NCBI GenBank assembly: GCA_028712225.1
Contig: JAQTQN010000001.1
Location: 1 to 64,000, forward strand
DNA: 64,000 nt
Direction: 5' to 3'
DNA from: Methylobacter sp.
GTDB lineage: Bacteria; Pseudomonadota; Gammaproteobacteria; Methylococcales; Methylomonadaceae
Part shown: piece after piece, positions 11,353 to 22,744 of the stretch
Position numbering within the stretch: the stretch's first letter is position 1
Layout: every line of letters starts with the position of its first letter
Made by a program: the position numbers and the translations under genes
The notes under the pieces: generated by a model
The model's input: only the letters and a program-made list of their open reading frames with translations
Database searches by the model: none
What the model was told of the DNA's origin: nothing

Positions 11353-11792
11353 TCGTCCTGCAAGCGTACAGCCAGCACATCACAGCGGGCATGATGCAAT
11401 ACGGCATTGGCGGTTGAGCCCAGCACCAGTGCCAAGCCATGTCGCCCATGTGAGCCGACAACAATAAGATTTGCCTTGATTTTCTCCGCCACCTGGACAA
11501 TCTCCTGCTTGGGAACACCCCAAATCAACCACCGATTAGCCAGAGCAACACCAAGTCGATCAGCAATCTCGTTAAACTTGGCTTTTTCTGTTTCCAGCAA
11601 CTCATTATCTGAATCTTCAGTTAGTGAAATCACAGTGCCGTAACTAGTGTCTGGCATGGGGATATTATCCAGTACATGCACAATACTTAGCTCGGCTTGA
11701 CATGTTTTCGCCAAACCATAGGCCTTACTGGCAACATCGTTGCCATGCTCAGTAAAGTCTACTGTCAGTAATATGTGTTGGTATAAGCTCAT
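11349..11792 (-). CDS. Universal stress protein (UspA family)
   Basis: MSLYQHILLTVDFTEHG...VVGSHGRHGLALVLGSTANAVLHHA. Confidence 0.93.
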   Translation of the reverse strand: MSLYQHILLTVDFTEHGNDVASKAYGLAKTCQAELSIVHVLDNIPMPDTSYGTVISLTEDSDNELLETEKAKFNEIADRLGVALANRWLIWGVPKQEIVQVAEKIKANLIVVGSHGRHGLALVLGSTANAVLHHARCDVLAVRLQDE

Positions 11793-11828
11793 TTATGCGA
11801 GTCCGACGGTATTGGGTATTTGAAGAGC

Positions 11829-13850
<2,022 letters not shown>

Positions 13851-14161
13851 ACGGATGTGGGCGTTAAGTTAAAGGATAATCCAGCTGAATGCAAGTTTGC
13901 CCGGGAACAAGCCGAACAAAATATCTTCAAAAAAACAGTTGGAATAATCGTCAAAAATTATCCAAACAAATGCAAATTAAAACTGAATATTGTGGCAAAA
14001 GCTCTACTGGATAAACGCTTAATTTTTCGGGCGTTTGTCAGAGAAATTCAAAAATAGATACGCCTAAAGAAAACACCACACCTGCGAAGCCTCCAGAAAA
14101 ATGATTTTTTACATCAGCAATGTTAGAATCAATGCAATTTCTGACTAGCCTGACTTAACGG

Positions 14162-14899
14162 ATGCCGACAGATTCTCAACACTCAAATTACCACCCCCCG
14201 GCTCTAGAATTCAAAAGCACTACTTTCTCAGTGCCCGTTTTGGTATTAGCTAACAATGATGTAATAATCATTGAACACCAATTACAGGAAAAAATTCAGC
14301 TGGCACCAGAGTTTTTTAAAAACTCTCCAGTGATAATCGACCTACAGGAACTAAATAAGCAAGATTTAAACATTGATATAAGCGAGCTCGTTAATATGCT
14401 GCGGAGCTTAGCTTTCTTACCTATAGGTATACGTGGCGCAACAACTCAGCAACTGAAAAAGGCCTTAGAGCTTGCCATTCCTGCACATACTGGACCAAAC
14501 CAAGCATCAGCAATTGATAGCGTAAAACCTCAAGCCTTACAGGCTACACCAGCAACTGAACCCGCTCCAATCTTAGAAAGCGCTACGCTAATTACCCAGC
14601 CAATTCGATCTGGTCAGCGCATTTATGCTCATGGCGACTTAATTATTCTGGCTCAAGTTAGTGCAGGTGCTGAAATTCTTGCTGAAGGCAACATACACGT
14701 ATACGGCTCATTAAGAGGCAGGGCCTTAGCAGGTGTTCAAGGCAACATCGAAGCACGAATTTTTTGCTCGGACTTACAGGCAGAACTCATCTCTATTGCC
14801 GGAACTTACAAAATCAGTGAAGATCTTACTGAAATCGTCCGCAACCGGCCTGTTCAGATATGCCTGCAAAACAACACATTAACCATTAAAAATCTTTAA
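14162..14899 (+). CDS. minC: Septum site-determining protein MinC
   Basis: C-terminal beta-helix domain 'RSGQRIYAHGDLIILAQVSAGAEILAEGNIHVYGSLRGRALAG'. Confidence 0.96.
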   Translation: MPTDSQHSNYHPPALEFKSTTFSVPVLVLANNDVIIIEHQLQEKIQLAPEFFKNSPVIIDLQELNKQDLNIDISELVNMLRSLAFLPIGIRGATTQQLKKALELAIPAHTGPNQASAIDSVKPQALQATPATEPAPILESATLITQPIRSGQRIYAHGDLIILAQVSAGAEILAEGNIHVYGSLRGRALAGVQGNIEARIFCSDLQAELISIAGTYKISEDLTEIVRNRPVQICLQNNTLTIKNL

Positions 14900-14925
14900 A
14901 TACCCCATTACCACGGAGAAACCAA

Positions 14926-15735
14926 GTGGCGCGAATTATAGTTGTAACATCAGGCAAAGGCGGCGTTGGCAAAACCACCACAAGCGCAGCCATCGCCATG
15001 GGCCTTGCTAAAAGAGGGCATAAAACAGCCGTGATAGATTTCGATGTAGGCTTGCGAAATCTCGATTTAATCATGGGATGTGAACGCCGTGTTGTTTATG
15101 ACTTTGTAAACGTCATCAATGGAGAAGCTACGCTCAACCAAGCATTGATTCGCGATAAAAACTGCAATCAACTATACATCCTGCCTGCATCACAAACCCG
15201 AGACAAAGACGCACTCTCCCAAGAAGGCGTCGGTAGAATTCTGGATGAGCTAAAAAAAGACTTTAAATATATCGTATGCGACTCTCCAGCCGGCATTGAA
15301 AGAGGCGCATTTTTGGCAATGTATTATGCTGATGATGCGTTTATCGTGACCAATCCCGAAGTATCCTCTGTTAGAGATTCAGATCGAATGCTAGGCATTC
15401 TTTCCAGCAAGTCACGCCGAGCAGAAGAAAACGAAGAACCTATTAAAGAGTACTTATTACTGACTCGCTACTCTCCAGATAGAGTAAAATTAGGCGAAAT
15501 GTTAAGTGTCGATGACGTACAAGAAATATTGTCATTACACTTACTAGGCGTCATTCCAGAATCAAAATCGGTTTTGAACGCTTCAAATTCGGGCACCCCA
15601 GTTATTCTCGATGAAAAAAGTGATGCGGGACAAGCTTACGCTGATGTAATTGCACGCTATCTGGGCGAAGACCGACCCCACCGTTTTATTGATGAAAAAA
15701 AGGGCCTCTTCGGAAAACTTTTCGGGGGTAAGTAA
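14926..15735 (+). CDS. minD: Septum site-determining ATPase MinD (GTG start)
   Basis: ARIIVVTSGKGGVGKTTTSAAIAMGLA, C-terminal amphipathic helix. Confidence 0.98.
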   Translation: MARIIVVTSGKGGVGKTTTSAAIAMGLAKRGHKTAVIDFDVGLRNLDLIMGCERRVVYDFVNVINGEATLNQALIRDKNCNQLYILPASQTRDKDALSQEGVGRILDELKKDFKYIVCDSPAGIERGAFLAMYYADDAFIVTNPEVSSVRDSDRMLGILSSKSRRAEENEEPIKEYLLLTRYSPDRVKLGEMLSVDDVQEILSLHLLGVIPESKSVLNASNSGTPVILDEKSDAGQAYADVIARYLGEDRPHRFIDEKKGLFGKLFGGK

Positions 15736-15995
15736 TGAGTTTACTTGATTATTTTAGGACGTCGAAAACAAGCTCAGCATCGCTTGCCAAAGAAAGGCTG
15801 CAAATCCTAGTTGCCCATGAGCGCACATCACGAAATCAGCCCTCATACTTGCCGCAATTACAAAAAGAGTTACTGGAAGTTATCCGTAAATATGTCAGTA
15901 TTGACCAAGACGCCATATCGGTAAACTTTGAACAAGACGATAACCAAGAGACACTTGAGCTAAATATTGTCTTACCCGATACCAACAAAAAATAG
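15735..15995 (+). CDS. minE: Cell division topological specificity factor MinE
   Basis: MSLLDYFR...AKERLQILVAHER. Confidence 0.97.
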   Translation: MSLLDYFRTSKTSSASLAKERLQILVAHERTSRNQPSYLPQLQKELLEVIRKYVSIDQDAISVNFEQDDNQETLELNIVLPDTNKK

Positions 15996-16034
15996 TAACA
16001 ATTTTTCTTTCATTTAAATTAAAGGTCTTCAATT

Positions 16035-16232
16035 ATGACTAATACAATTGGCACAGCTGCTGGCAAAATATGGCATTACTTAGAAAAGAATGGCCCTTCT
16101 AGCGTGACTAAAATAACTAATGAGACAGGCTTAGGAAAAAACGATGTCCAACGAGCAATCGGCTGGCTAAGTAAAGAGAATAAACTGGTTATAGAGACCA
16201 CCGGGAGAACAGAAACCTTATCACTGAAATAA
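16035..16232 (+). CDS. Winged helix-turn-helix domain protein, 65 aa
   Basis: IGTAAGKIWHYLEKNGPSSVTKITNETGLGKNDVQRAIGWLSKENKL. Confidence 0.82.
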   Translation: MTNTIGTAAGKIWHYLEKNGPSSVTKITNETGLGKNDVQRAIGWLSKENKLVIETTGRTETLSLK

Positions 16233-16267
16233 TGCATTTTCATCCAATCGCTAAATCAGATGATTCT

Positions 16268-17180
16268 TTAGGCAGCAGCAAGCACTTGGGAAGCGCTGAA
16301 CAAATCCCAAGTCAGCCACAGAGCGCCATTAGGCATGCTAATTTTTTCAAAAAGTCGACGAATGGCAACAGCAAGTTGACCTGCTGATGCATTTTCCTTC
16401 AATCCCCAATAGCGGGTCTTGTGAAAAACAAACTGTTGTTTGATTACGCTAAAAACGTTCTCCACCCGCGCTCGCACCGAGGAATGTTTGCGGTTGCGCT
16501 TTTTCTGGCTGGACGAGGGTTTTTACCGAGTTTACGCTTGTCATTGACGCACCAGCGCAGGACGTCACGCCGATATTCATCGCGGGCGTAACCGGCAACG
16601 ATAACGCAATCAATCTTGCGCAACAGCTTAGACAATTGCGACATTCGCCGCTGCGATGGTCACCGTGAGTGCCGCGCCAAAATTGACATCCGCGCCGATA
16701 TGGATTTTTATCCCAAAATACCATTGCAGACCTTTTCGGGTTTGGCGCATGCATGAATCACGCGCTTTTTCTTTGTTTTTGGTGGAACTGGGCGCATACA
16801 TGGCATCGCCCATTATGCCTTGAGACACCAAAACCTTGGTCTTTCAAGTGACGGTTCACGGTACTCAACAGGGCCTCTGTCAGCTTATGTTTTTCGAGCA
16901 AGTGGCGAAAATTCGAAAATAGTCGTTTCGTCTGGCAAGGCGCCGGTCACGCTGGCAAAGCAGCGGATGCTATCAATCTCATACAACGCATCTTCCACTT
17001 GTGCCCGGTGGGTATCTGCCGATCGGAGCAACTGAACCAGTGTTGCATGAAGTGGATGCGCGGCATGCTAGCTAAGGGCATCGGTTAACGACCACGTCGG
17101 CCGGTTTACGGATAGCATGTCGGATCCGTGCCAACAATAGTGACCAGGGAACCACTTGCTCTACCTCTGGAAATAATTTC
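16268..17180 (-). pseudogene. Decayed IS5-family transposase, fragmented by frameshifts
   Basis: Consecutive minus-strand fragments in shifting frames: MVSQGIMGDAMYAPSSTKNKEKARDS..., ...WCVNDKRKLGKNPR..., RARVENVFSVIKQQFVFHKTRYWGLKENA. Confidence 0.85.
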
Positions 17181-17191
17181 CGACAGGATGG

Positions 17192-17914
17192 TTAAGATAA
17201 AAGCACCGAGGCAAATGACAGCATCCCCATGTAATTTATAGCCTTTTTCTCATAACGCGTAGCAATTCTGCGGTAGTGTTTGAGCTTGCCAAACAGGCAT
17301 TCGATGGCATGTCGCTCTTTATAGTGGTGATAGTCACACACAATCTGTTCTTTTCGGTTCGATTTTGGCGGAATAACTGCTTTTATGCCTTGCTCTTTCA
17401 ACCACTCGCGCAAGGCATTGGTGTCATAGCCTTTGTCTGCCAAAACGGCCGTGGCCTTAACGTTTTCCAGTATAGGTATCGCTAAACAACACCCCGCCTC
17501 TTGACCGCCGCTTAATATGAATTTAATGGGTAGACCCAAGCCATCACAAAGTGCGTGAATGTTACAGCTAAACCCGCCTTTGGACCGCCCAAGCGCTTCA
17601 TTGTCAGCGCTACTGTATGCCGCGCAGGCATGCGCTCTAATCACTGAGCCATCAATAGAAACATCCTGTAAATCAGCTGGTTCCGTAAAATGAACCAGAA
17701 GCTTCTCCCAAGCACCACTGCGCCCCCGAACGTAATATTCACAAAGCGGCACTAATAAACCGTCTACAGGTGTCGGGTAAGCCGACTTGAATTCCCGGCA
17801 ATTTCTTTATCTTCGGCCATAGTCGGTCCCACTCGTCATCGCTTAACTCTATTCTGTTCATGCCTGCCAAAATGGCAAATTTTACCTCATCGGCAAAACG
17901 TCAACAGAACCTAG
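17192..17914 (-). mobile_element. Second IS5-family element (IS427-like two-part transposase), internally disrupted; its end is the repeat boundary
   Basis: Minus strand: MNRIELSDDEWDRLWPKIKKLPGIQVGLPDTCRRFISAAL*ILRSGAQW then, in another frame, AWEKLLVHFTEPADLQDVSIDGSVIRAHACAAYSS... Confidence 0.85.
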
Positions 17915-18124
17915 TGGACGTTGTAAATAATCGTTATCAAAATTCACTCCGCCCCAGTGAAAGCCGTCAAGAATGGGAAACCGGAAACAAGTTGACGAAA
18001 TCTGCTTGTTACCCCGTCGGGCTATCCGGTTAAATTTAACTATATCATAAGCAATTGAAATGCATGGTTTTTGATAAAACCGGTTGGCATACTAAACAAC
18101 TTAACAATTTTAGGAGGTTTTTTA

Positions 18125-18319
18125 ATGCGCGTTAATTGTCCGCACTGTTCGACTAAAGCCATCATCACCGGAAGCAAAGATCTGGCAGTTAATAATATAG
18201 AGCTGTATTGCCAATGCATGAACACGCAAAGCTGCGGCGCAAGCTTTGTATTTGCTCTGGAATATAAACACACCACCCAGCTACCTAACCAAGCACCAAC
18301 ACCAGTGACCACCGAATAA
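18125..18319 (+). CDS. Ogr/Delta-like zinc-finger protein (P2-type phage late-gene activator family)
   Basis: MRVNCPHCSTKAIITGSKDLAVNNIELYCQCMNTQSCGASFVFALEY; CxxC...C(x)nC layout; strong RBS aggagg upstream. Confidence 0.8.
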   Translation: MRVNCPHCSTKAIITGSKDLAVNNIELYCQCMNTQSCGASFVFALEYKHTTQLPNQAPTPVTTE

Positions 18320-18527
18320 ATCAATCACCTGGCCAGCCGGACAGAATCCACCAAAAGGATGCAGTGGCACATTGAGAACATATGGAACTTAGAAAAAATC
18401 TTTTTCTCTCAGAAAAGAAAAATTTAACGGCCCTGGACTGTTTTTTACTACCACTATTTTTCTTTTTTACTGCTTCAAGAAATGCGCTTTCTGTTGCCGG
18501 ATGTTCCTTGCTTTCGGCAAATTCAGC

Positions 18528-19766
18528 TTACGCATGGCGTTGAAACGGTATGATTTGAGCTCCTATTTTGATTGCGTCTAGGTAGTCTGCCCATTGCTGC
18601 ATCATCTTATGACGTTCTGATAAGTGGGCGGTTCTGTTGTAGGCTCGCCCATTGGGATCTCTTACTGAGTGGGCTAATTGATGCTCTATAAAGTCAACTC
18701 TGATACCCAGCACTTCATCAAGTATAGTGCGCGCCATGGCTCTAAATCCGTGAGCAGTCATTATGTCTTTACCGTAACCAAGCCGTTTTAATGCAGCGTT
18801 AAGAGTGTTTTCACTCATACACCTATCGCCGGATGGTGTGCGTTCTGAGGGGAACACAAATCTTCCATGTCCGGTAAGTGGGTGCAGTTCTTTAAGTATT
18901 TTTATGGCTTGGGATGATAACGGGACAATATGCTGAACTTCTGTTTTAGTGACGAAGTAGCGCCATTCTTTAGTTTCAAGGTCGAAGTGTTCCCATTCGG
19001 CGGCGCGTAATTCGCCTGGGCGTACAAATACCATGGGTGCAATTTTTAACGCACATGTAGCGGGTAGGGACCCTTGGTATCCGTCTATTGCTCGCAGTAA
19101 TTCAGCTACTTGCTTGGGGTCAGTAATTGCTGCAAAGTGCCCACTATTTGCGTTTGCCAATGCGCCCCGTAAATCCGGTGTTATATCCCGATCAACACGA
19201 CCTGTTTGAACTCCATACCGGAGAACTTGCCCGCATATTTGCAAGGTTCTGTGGGCTGTCTCAATAGTTCCCCTGTCTTCAATTCGCCTTAAGCATTCAA
19301 GAATATCTTTTGGCAATATATCGGTTATAGGCTTGCTGCCCAACCAAGGGAAAATATTTCGCTCCAACATTCTTTTGGATCGGTTATTTTTTTCTTGCCA
19401 TGTATCAACTTTTCTTGCGCCCCATTCTCGGGCAATCACTTCAAAGCTGTTGGAGGCGCTTTCTTGTTTGGATGCTTTTAAGGCTTTTCTGTTCTCGCCT
19501 GGGTCAATACCATCGGCTAATAGCTTTCTGGCATCGTCTCTTTTTTCTCTGGCTCGTTGTAGGGTAGTGTCTGGATAAGTGCCAAAAGACAATGATTTCT
19601 CATTACCACCAAAACGATATTTGAACCGCCACCATTTGCCCCAGCCTTCAACTTGTGGCTTAAGTAAAAGATATAGTCCTTTTTCGTCAGTCAGCTTAAA
19701 AGGCTTACCTGTGCTGGTTTTCTCGTGTTTATGGGCATTCTTCAATGCGGCGTCTGATAGTGGCAT
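18528..19766 (-). CDS. P4-type tyrosine recombinase/integrase
   Basis: DUF4102-like N-terminus (LTDEKGLYLLLKP), catalytic VRPGELRAAEW, HGFRAMART, GRAYNR. Confidence 0.95.
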   Translation of the reverse strand: MPLSDAALKNAHKHEKTSTGKPFKLTDEKGLYLLLKPQVEGWGKWWRFKYRFGGNEKSLSFGTYPDTTLQRAREKRDDARKLLADGIDPGENRKALKASKQESASNSFEVIAREWGARKVDTWQEKNNRSKRMLERNIFPWLGSKPITDILPKDILECLRRIEDRGTIETAHRTLQICGQVLRYGVQTGRVDRDITPDLRGALANANSGHFAAITDPKQVAELLRAIDGYQGSLPATCALKIAPMVFVRPGELRAAEWEHFDLETKEWRYFVTKTEVQHIVPLSSQAIKILKELHPLTGHGRFVFPSERTPSGDRCMSENTLNAALKRLGYGKDIMTAHGFRAMARTILDEVLGIRVDFIEHQLAHSVRDPNGRAYNRTAHLSERHKMMQQWADYLDAIKIGAQIIPFQRHA

Positions 19767-19861
19767 GGGGGTAACTCCATTCAGGGGTAACTGTGCTGCC
19801 CCCGATGTTACCCCTACTTATGCCTGAATGTCACTAACCGTTGTTGTATCTCGTTGGACAA

Positions 19862-19898
19862 TAAAAAACCCGCTAAGTCAGATAACTTGCGGGGTTTA
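19862..19898 (-). terminator. Rho-independent terminator downstream of tRNA-Cys
   Basis: Minus strand aaaccccgcaagttatctgacttagcgggttttttat. Confidence 0.8.
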
Positions 19899-19929
19899 GT
19901 ATTTCTTTGAGCGTCTTTGAGTGTACTCA

Positions 19930-20003
19930 TGGAGGCTGCGGGCGGAATCGAACCGCCGTAGATGGCTTTGCAGGCCACTGCATAACCATTTTGCTACGCA
20001 GCC
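19930..20003 (-). tRNA. tRNA-Cys (GCA)
   Basis: Minus strand GGCTGCGTAGCAAAATGGTTATGCAGTGGCCTGCAAAGCCATCTACGGCGGTTCGATTCCGCCCGCAGCCTCCA. Confidence 0.97.
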
Positions 20004-20018
20004 AATATTCATACTAAA

Positions 20019-20048
20019 TAAAAAAGCCGCGATATATTCGCGGCTTTT
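20019..20048 (-). terminator. Terminator hairpin downstream of tRNA-Gly
   Basis: aaaagccgcgatatattcgcggctttt. Confidence 0.75.
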
Positions 20049-20055
20049 AAAATTT

Positions 20056-20130
20056 TGGAGCGGGAAACGAGATTCGAACTCGCGACCCCAACCTTGGCAA
20101 GGTTGTGCTCTACCACTGAGCTATTCCCGC
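20056..20130 (-). tRNA. tRNA-Gly (GCC)
   Basis: Minus strand GCGGGAATAGCTCAGTGGTAGAGCACAACCTTGCCAAGGTTGGGGTCGCGAGTTCGAATCTCGTTTCCCGCTCCA. Confidence 0.97.
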
Positions 20131-20191
20131 GTCTTAACTTGTTTGGCTATTATAGTTTTTTTTTTGATTTCGTCAATCTTTATTTTCTAAA

Positions 20192-20668
20192 CTATTGAAC
20201 ATCAATAGATAAAACCCATCCTTCACTACCGTTGCACTCACCTTCTTCAATTTTAACTTTGCTGAAAACATTTTTCTTGCCGTAAGCATCTTGCAATTCC
20301 GTAAGTAATACGGCAGTTCCTTGTTGGATTTGTCTACATGCTTCTTTTTTTGTTTCGTCTTCGCTGTCATCATAAGCTGCTATTGCTCCAGGCACCGAAA
20401 CTAGTCTTATCGGAGAAGCCACTTCATAAGCATTAGGATTTTTTAACGAGTACTTTTGCCCAATCACAAGATTTTTAGGTGCTGCGCTGGGTATAGGATT
20501 GGAGCCGCCGCTAAATACAACTATTACAATTAAAATTAAAATCCCACCAATTGCACCAAAAAAGACTTTCGGATTGCTTTCTTTCAGTGCTAATAACGAA
20601 GATGTTAGTCCATTTGAGCTAGTACTTGCTGTATCTGGATCTTGGTTAGTGTTTTGTTCATCACTCAT
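20192..20668 (-). CDS. Hypothetical single-pass membrane protein, 158 aa
   Basis: ORF with central TM (VFFGAIGGILILIVIVVF), two Cys in periplasmic part. Confidence 0.65.
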   Translation of the reverse strand: MSDEQNTNQDPDTASTSSNGLTSSLLALKESNPKVFFGAIGGILILIVIVVFSGGSNPIPSAAPKNLVIGQKYSLKNPNAYEVASPIRLVSVPGAIAAYDDSEDETKKEACRQIQQGTAVLLTELQDAYGKKNVFSKVKIEEGECNGSEGWVLSIDVQ

Positions 20669-20900
20669 CTCTTATCCTCATAAGGTTATAGTTTTTATTA
20701 TATTTGACAACTTAATATAAATTAAGCCGACACCAACAAAGTAAGCCTATCCATTTCAAACCAGAAAAATACATAACCGAACATACAATTTGTGATTATG
20801 GATAAATATACTCACAGGCGGTCCAACTTACCACGATGAAAAAACATTTCAAGTGGAATATGAACAACAACGGCTTTTTTGGGGAATTTAGTCAAGGCGC

Positions 20901-22676
20901 CTATTTTCGAAATTCCACCGCCACTAATTCGGCCAAGTTACGCAACAACCCTTCATGCTCTGAAACAGCCAATTCTGCAATAACATCAGCCCGCTGCTGG
21001 CTATCCGCAACCGCATATAATCTAAGCTCATCGGCGTTGCCTGAAGGACGAATATGCGCCGTATCGCCATTGTCAAAGAAAATGCGCACACCATCTGTGT
21101 AGTTGATCCGCTCTATCTTTCCAAAGCCAAGTACAGTAGTAAAAGTCTGAGTTAATTGCTGCTTAATTATTTTTAACGCCTCCCCATCTTCATTTGCCGA
21201 GTTTATTTTTTGTTCGTTTTTATCCAAAAAAACGATTTTATCAGCTAAAAAAATAACTGTTTCTATTGCCGCATTTGCTGGCGACAATTGCTTAACGATA
21301 CTCAGACCCAGCGTCCTTGGAAATTGTTTGATAAGCCCAGCCCGACTGAATCGCTTGGGCAAGCGGCTAAACAGCTGGGATAAGGCCACGTCTTCGCGTT
21401 TGGCCATATATAACACCGCCAGAATGGGCAACACGGCGTCACGCGTAGGCAGAGCTGTCAGCAAGCGATTTTCCCAGAGAATATCAGAGCCGGTAAGAAA
21501 GCCCCCATTAGCTTCCCACCCACATACCGCCTGCTTACCTCGCACCAGAGCCTGCTCCATGCCAGCAATCACATATGGTGAACCGATACGGGTTTTCGGC
21601 TCGACAATGTCTTTCAGACCGCCTCTATCAATGCCGTCATTACTGCTAATCGGCACAACCACTGCATCGGCGCCCAGCAACTCAGCCGTGAGCATACCAA
21701 CTAGATCACCACCGAAAAAACGCACAGCTGCCGTTTGCTCATCGACACCCAATAGCAAAGGTCTGTCACTATCTCCATCGGTGGAAACGATAGCATCAAA
21801 CTGCCCGTGATCGGATGAAGCTTGCTGATACAAGCTCTGGATAACCGCCAGCTGTCCAGCATCCATATTTTCGGTGTCTATAGGTACAAACGTTTCGCTA
21901 CGTCCTACAGCAACGACCACTGCGCCCAATGCGCGAAGAATTTCAACGACAAGATCACGGCCGACTGCCGAATGCTGATAAACCAACAAGCGCATACCTG
22001 ACAGCGCATTGCCGCCAAAAAAATTCACGTAGCGTTGCCGGTAAATTTCTGCAGCCTCTGGATATTCGACTGATAACTGTTTTGAACCCGATTTGAAGCA
22101 CCCATCCTCATCAAATAAAGAATCGGCAAATGCTTGTTGATAAAAGCGCTGCCTGACCTGGTTAACTTTTTCGTTAATCGGCTGCTCGTGTTGCTTAAGT
22201 AGCTCTCCTTTTGATGTATTGGTTTTGTAACCGTTACGATCAAATGGAATATGACTGCCAGTAATCATTATGCTGCCTTTACCTTGCAACAAAGCGTAAT
22301 GAGTAAGTGCCGGCGTAGGAATTTTTCCGAGATTGACCGGCTGCATCCCTGCATAGTGAATGGCTTGCTCAATGGTTTGCGCCAACTCGCCACGGCCTTG
22401 CTGTTCCTGCACATATGTACAGGAACTGGGGCGTAAGTCACGGGCATAGAAAAAATCATCGCCTTTGACAATACCGCCTTCCGACTTAGGTAGTGATTGC
22501 AAAAATTCCAGCTCGGCAACAGCGTTAATAAACACTTCCAATTGTGTCAGATGAACAACCTGACCTCTTCTACCGCTGGTGCCAAATTGCAATGCTTGCG
22601 GCTCATGATTGAGACGCTGGCGTAGTGAGTTTTGTGGGAATGTGGTCATTCTGATGTAATTGCCTAGAGGAGACAT
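20901..22676 (-). CDS. Phosphohexomutase (phosphomannomutase/phosphoglucomutase family)
   Basis: FGTSGRRG, ITGSHIPFDRNGYK, STDGDSDRPLL, IRPSGNADELRLY. Confidence 0.92.
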   Translation of the reverse strand: MSPLGNYIRMTTFPQNSLRQRLNHEPQALQFGTSGRRGQVVHLTQLEVFINAVAELEFLQSLPKSEGGIVKGDDFFYARDLRPSSCTYVQEQQGRGELAQTIEQAIHYAGMQPVNLGKIPTPALTHYALLQGKGSIMITGSHIPFDRNGYKTNTSKGELLKQHEQPINEKVNQVRQRFYQQAFADSLFDEDGCFKSGSKQLSVEYPEAAEIYRQRYVNFFGGNALSGMRLLVYQHSAVGRDLVVEILRALGAVVVAVGRSETFVPIDTENMDAGQLAVIQSLYQQASSDHGQFDAIVSTDGDSDRPLLLGVDEQTAAVRFFGGDLVGMLTAELLGADAVVVPISSNDGIDRGGLKDIVEPKTRIGSPYVIAGMEQALVRGKQAVCGWEANGGFLTGSDILWENRLLTALPTRDAVLPILAVLYMAKREDVALSQLFSRLPKRFSRAGLIKQFPRTLGLSIVKQLSPANAAIETVIFLADKIVFLDKNEQKINSANEDGEALKIIKQQLTQTFTTVLGFGKIERINYTDGVRIFFDNGDTAHIRPSGNADELRLYAVADSQQRADVIAELAVSEHEGLLRNLAELVAVEFRK

Positions 22677-22744
22677 TTCGATTTATATTTCACTCGCTTC
22701 CAGGCTGGAGCTTAAAAACGAGCGATAGGGCTTACATTTGCTGC

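Noticed and set aside
13857-14057. 66-aa plus-strand ORF between thiC leader and minC
   Set aside because: Basic low-information sequence, no RBS, overlaps the likely thiC promoter/riboswitch region; probably spurious.
16820-17035. Plus-strand 71-aa ORF over the IS remnant
   Set aside because: The minus strand carries recognisable transposase fragments; the plus-strand ORF has no support.
19862-19898. Inverted repeat between tRNA-Cys and integrase as an att site
   Set aside because: It is better explained as the tRNA transcript terminator (GC stem followed by T run on the minus strand).
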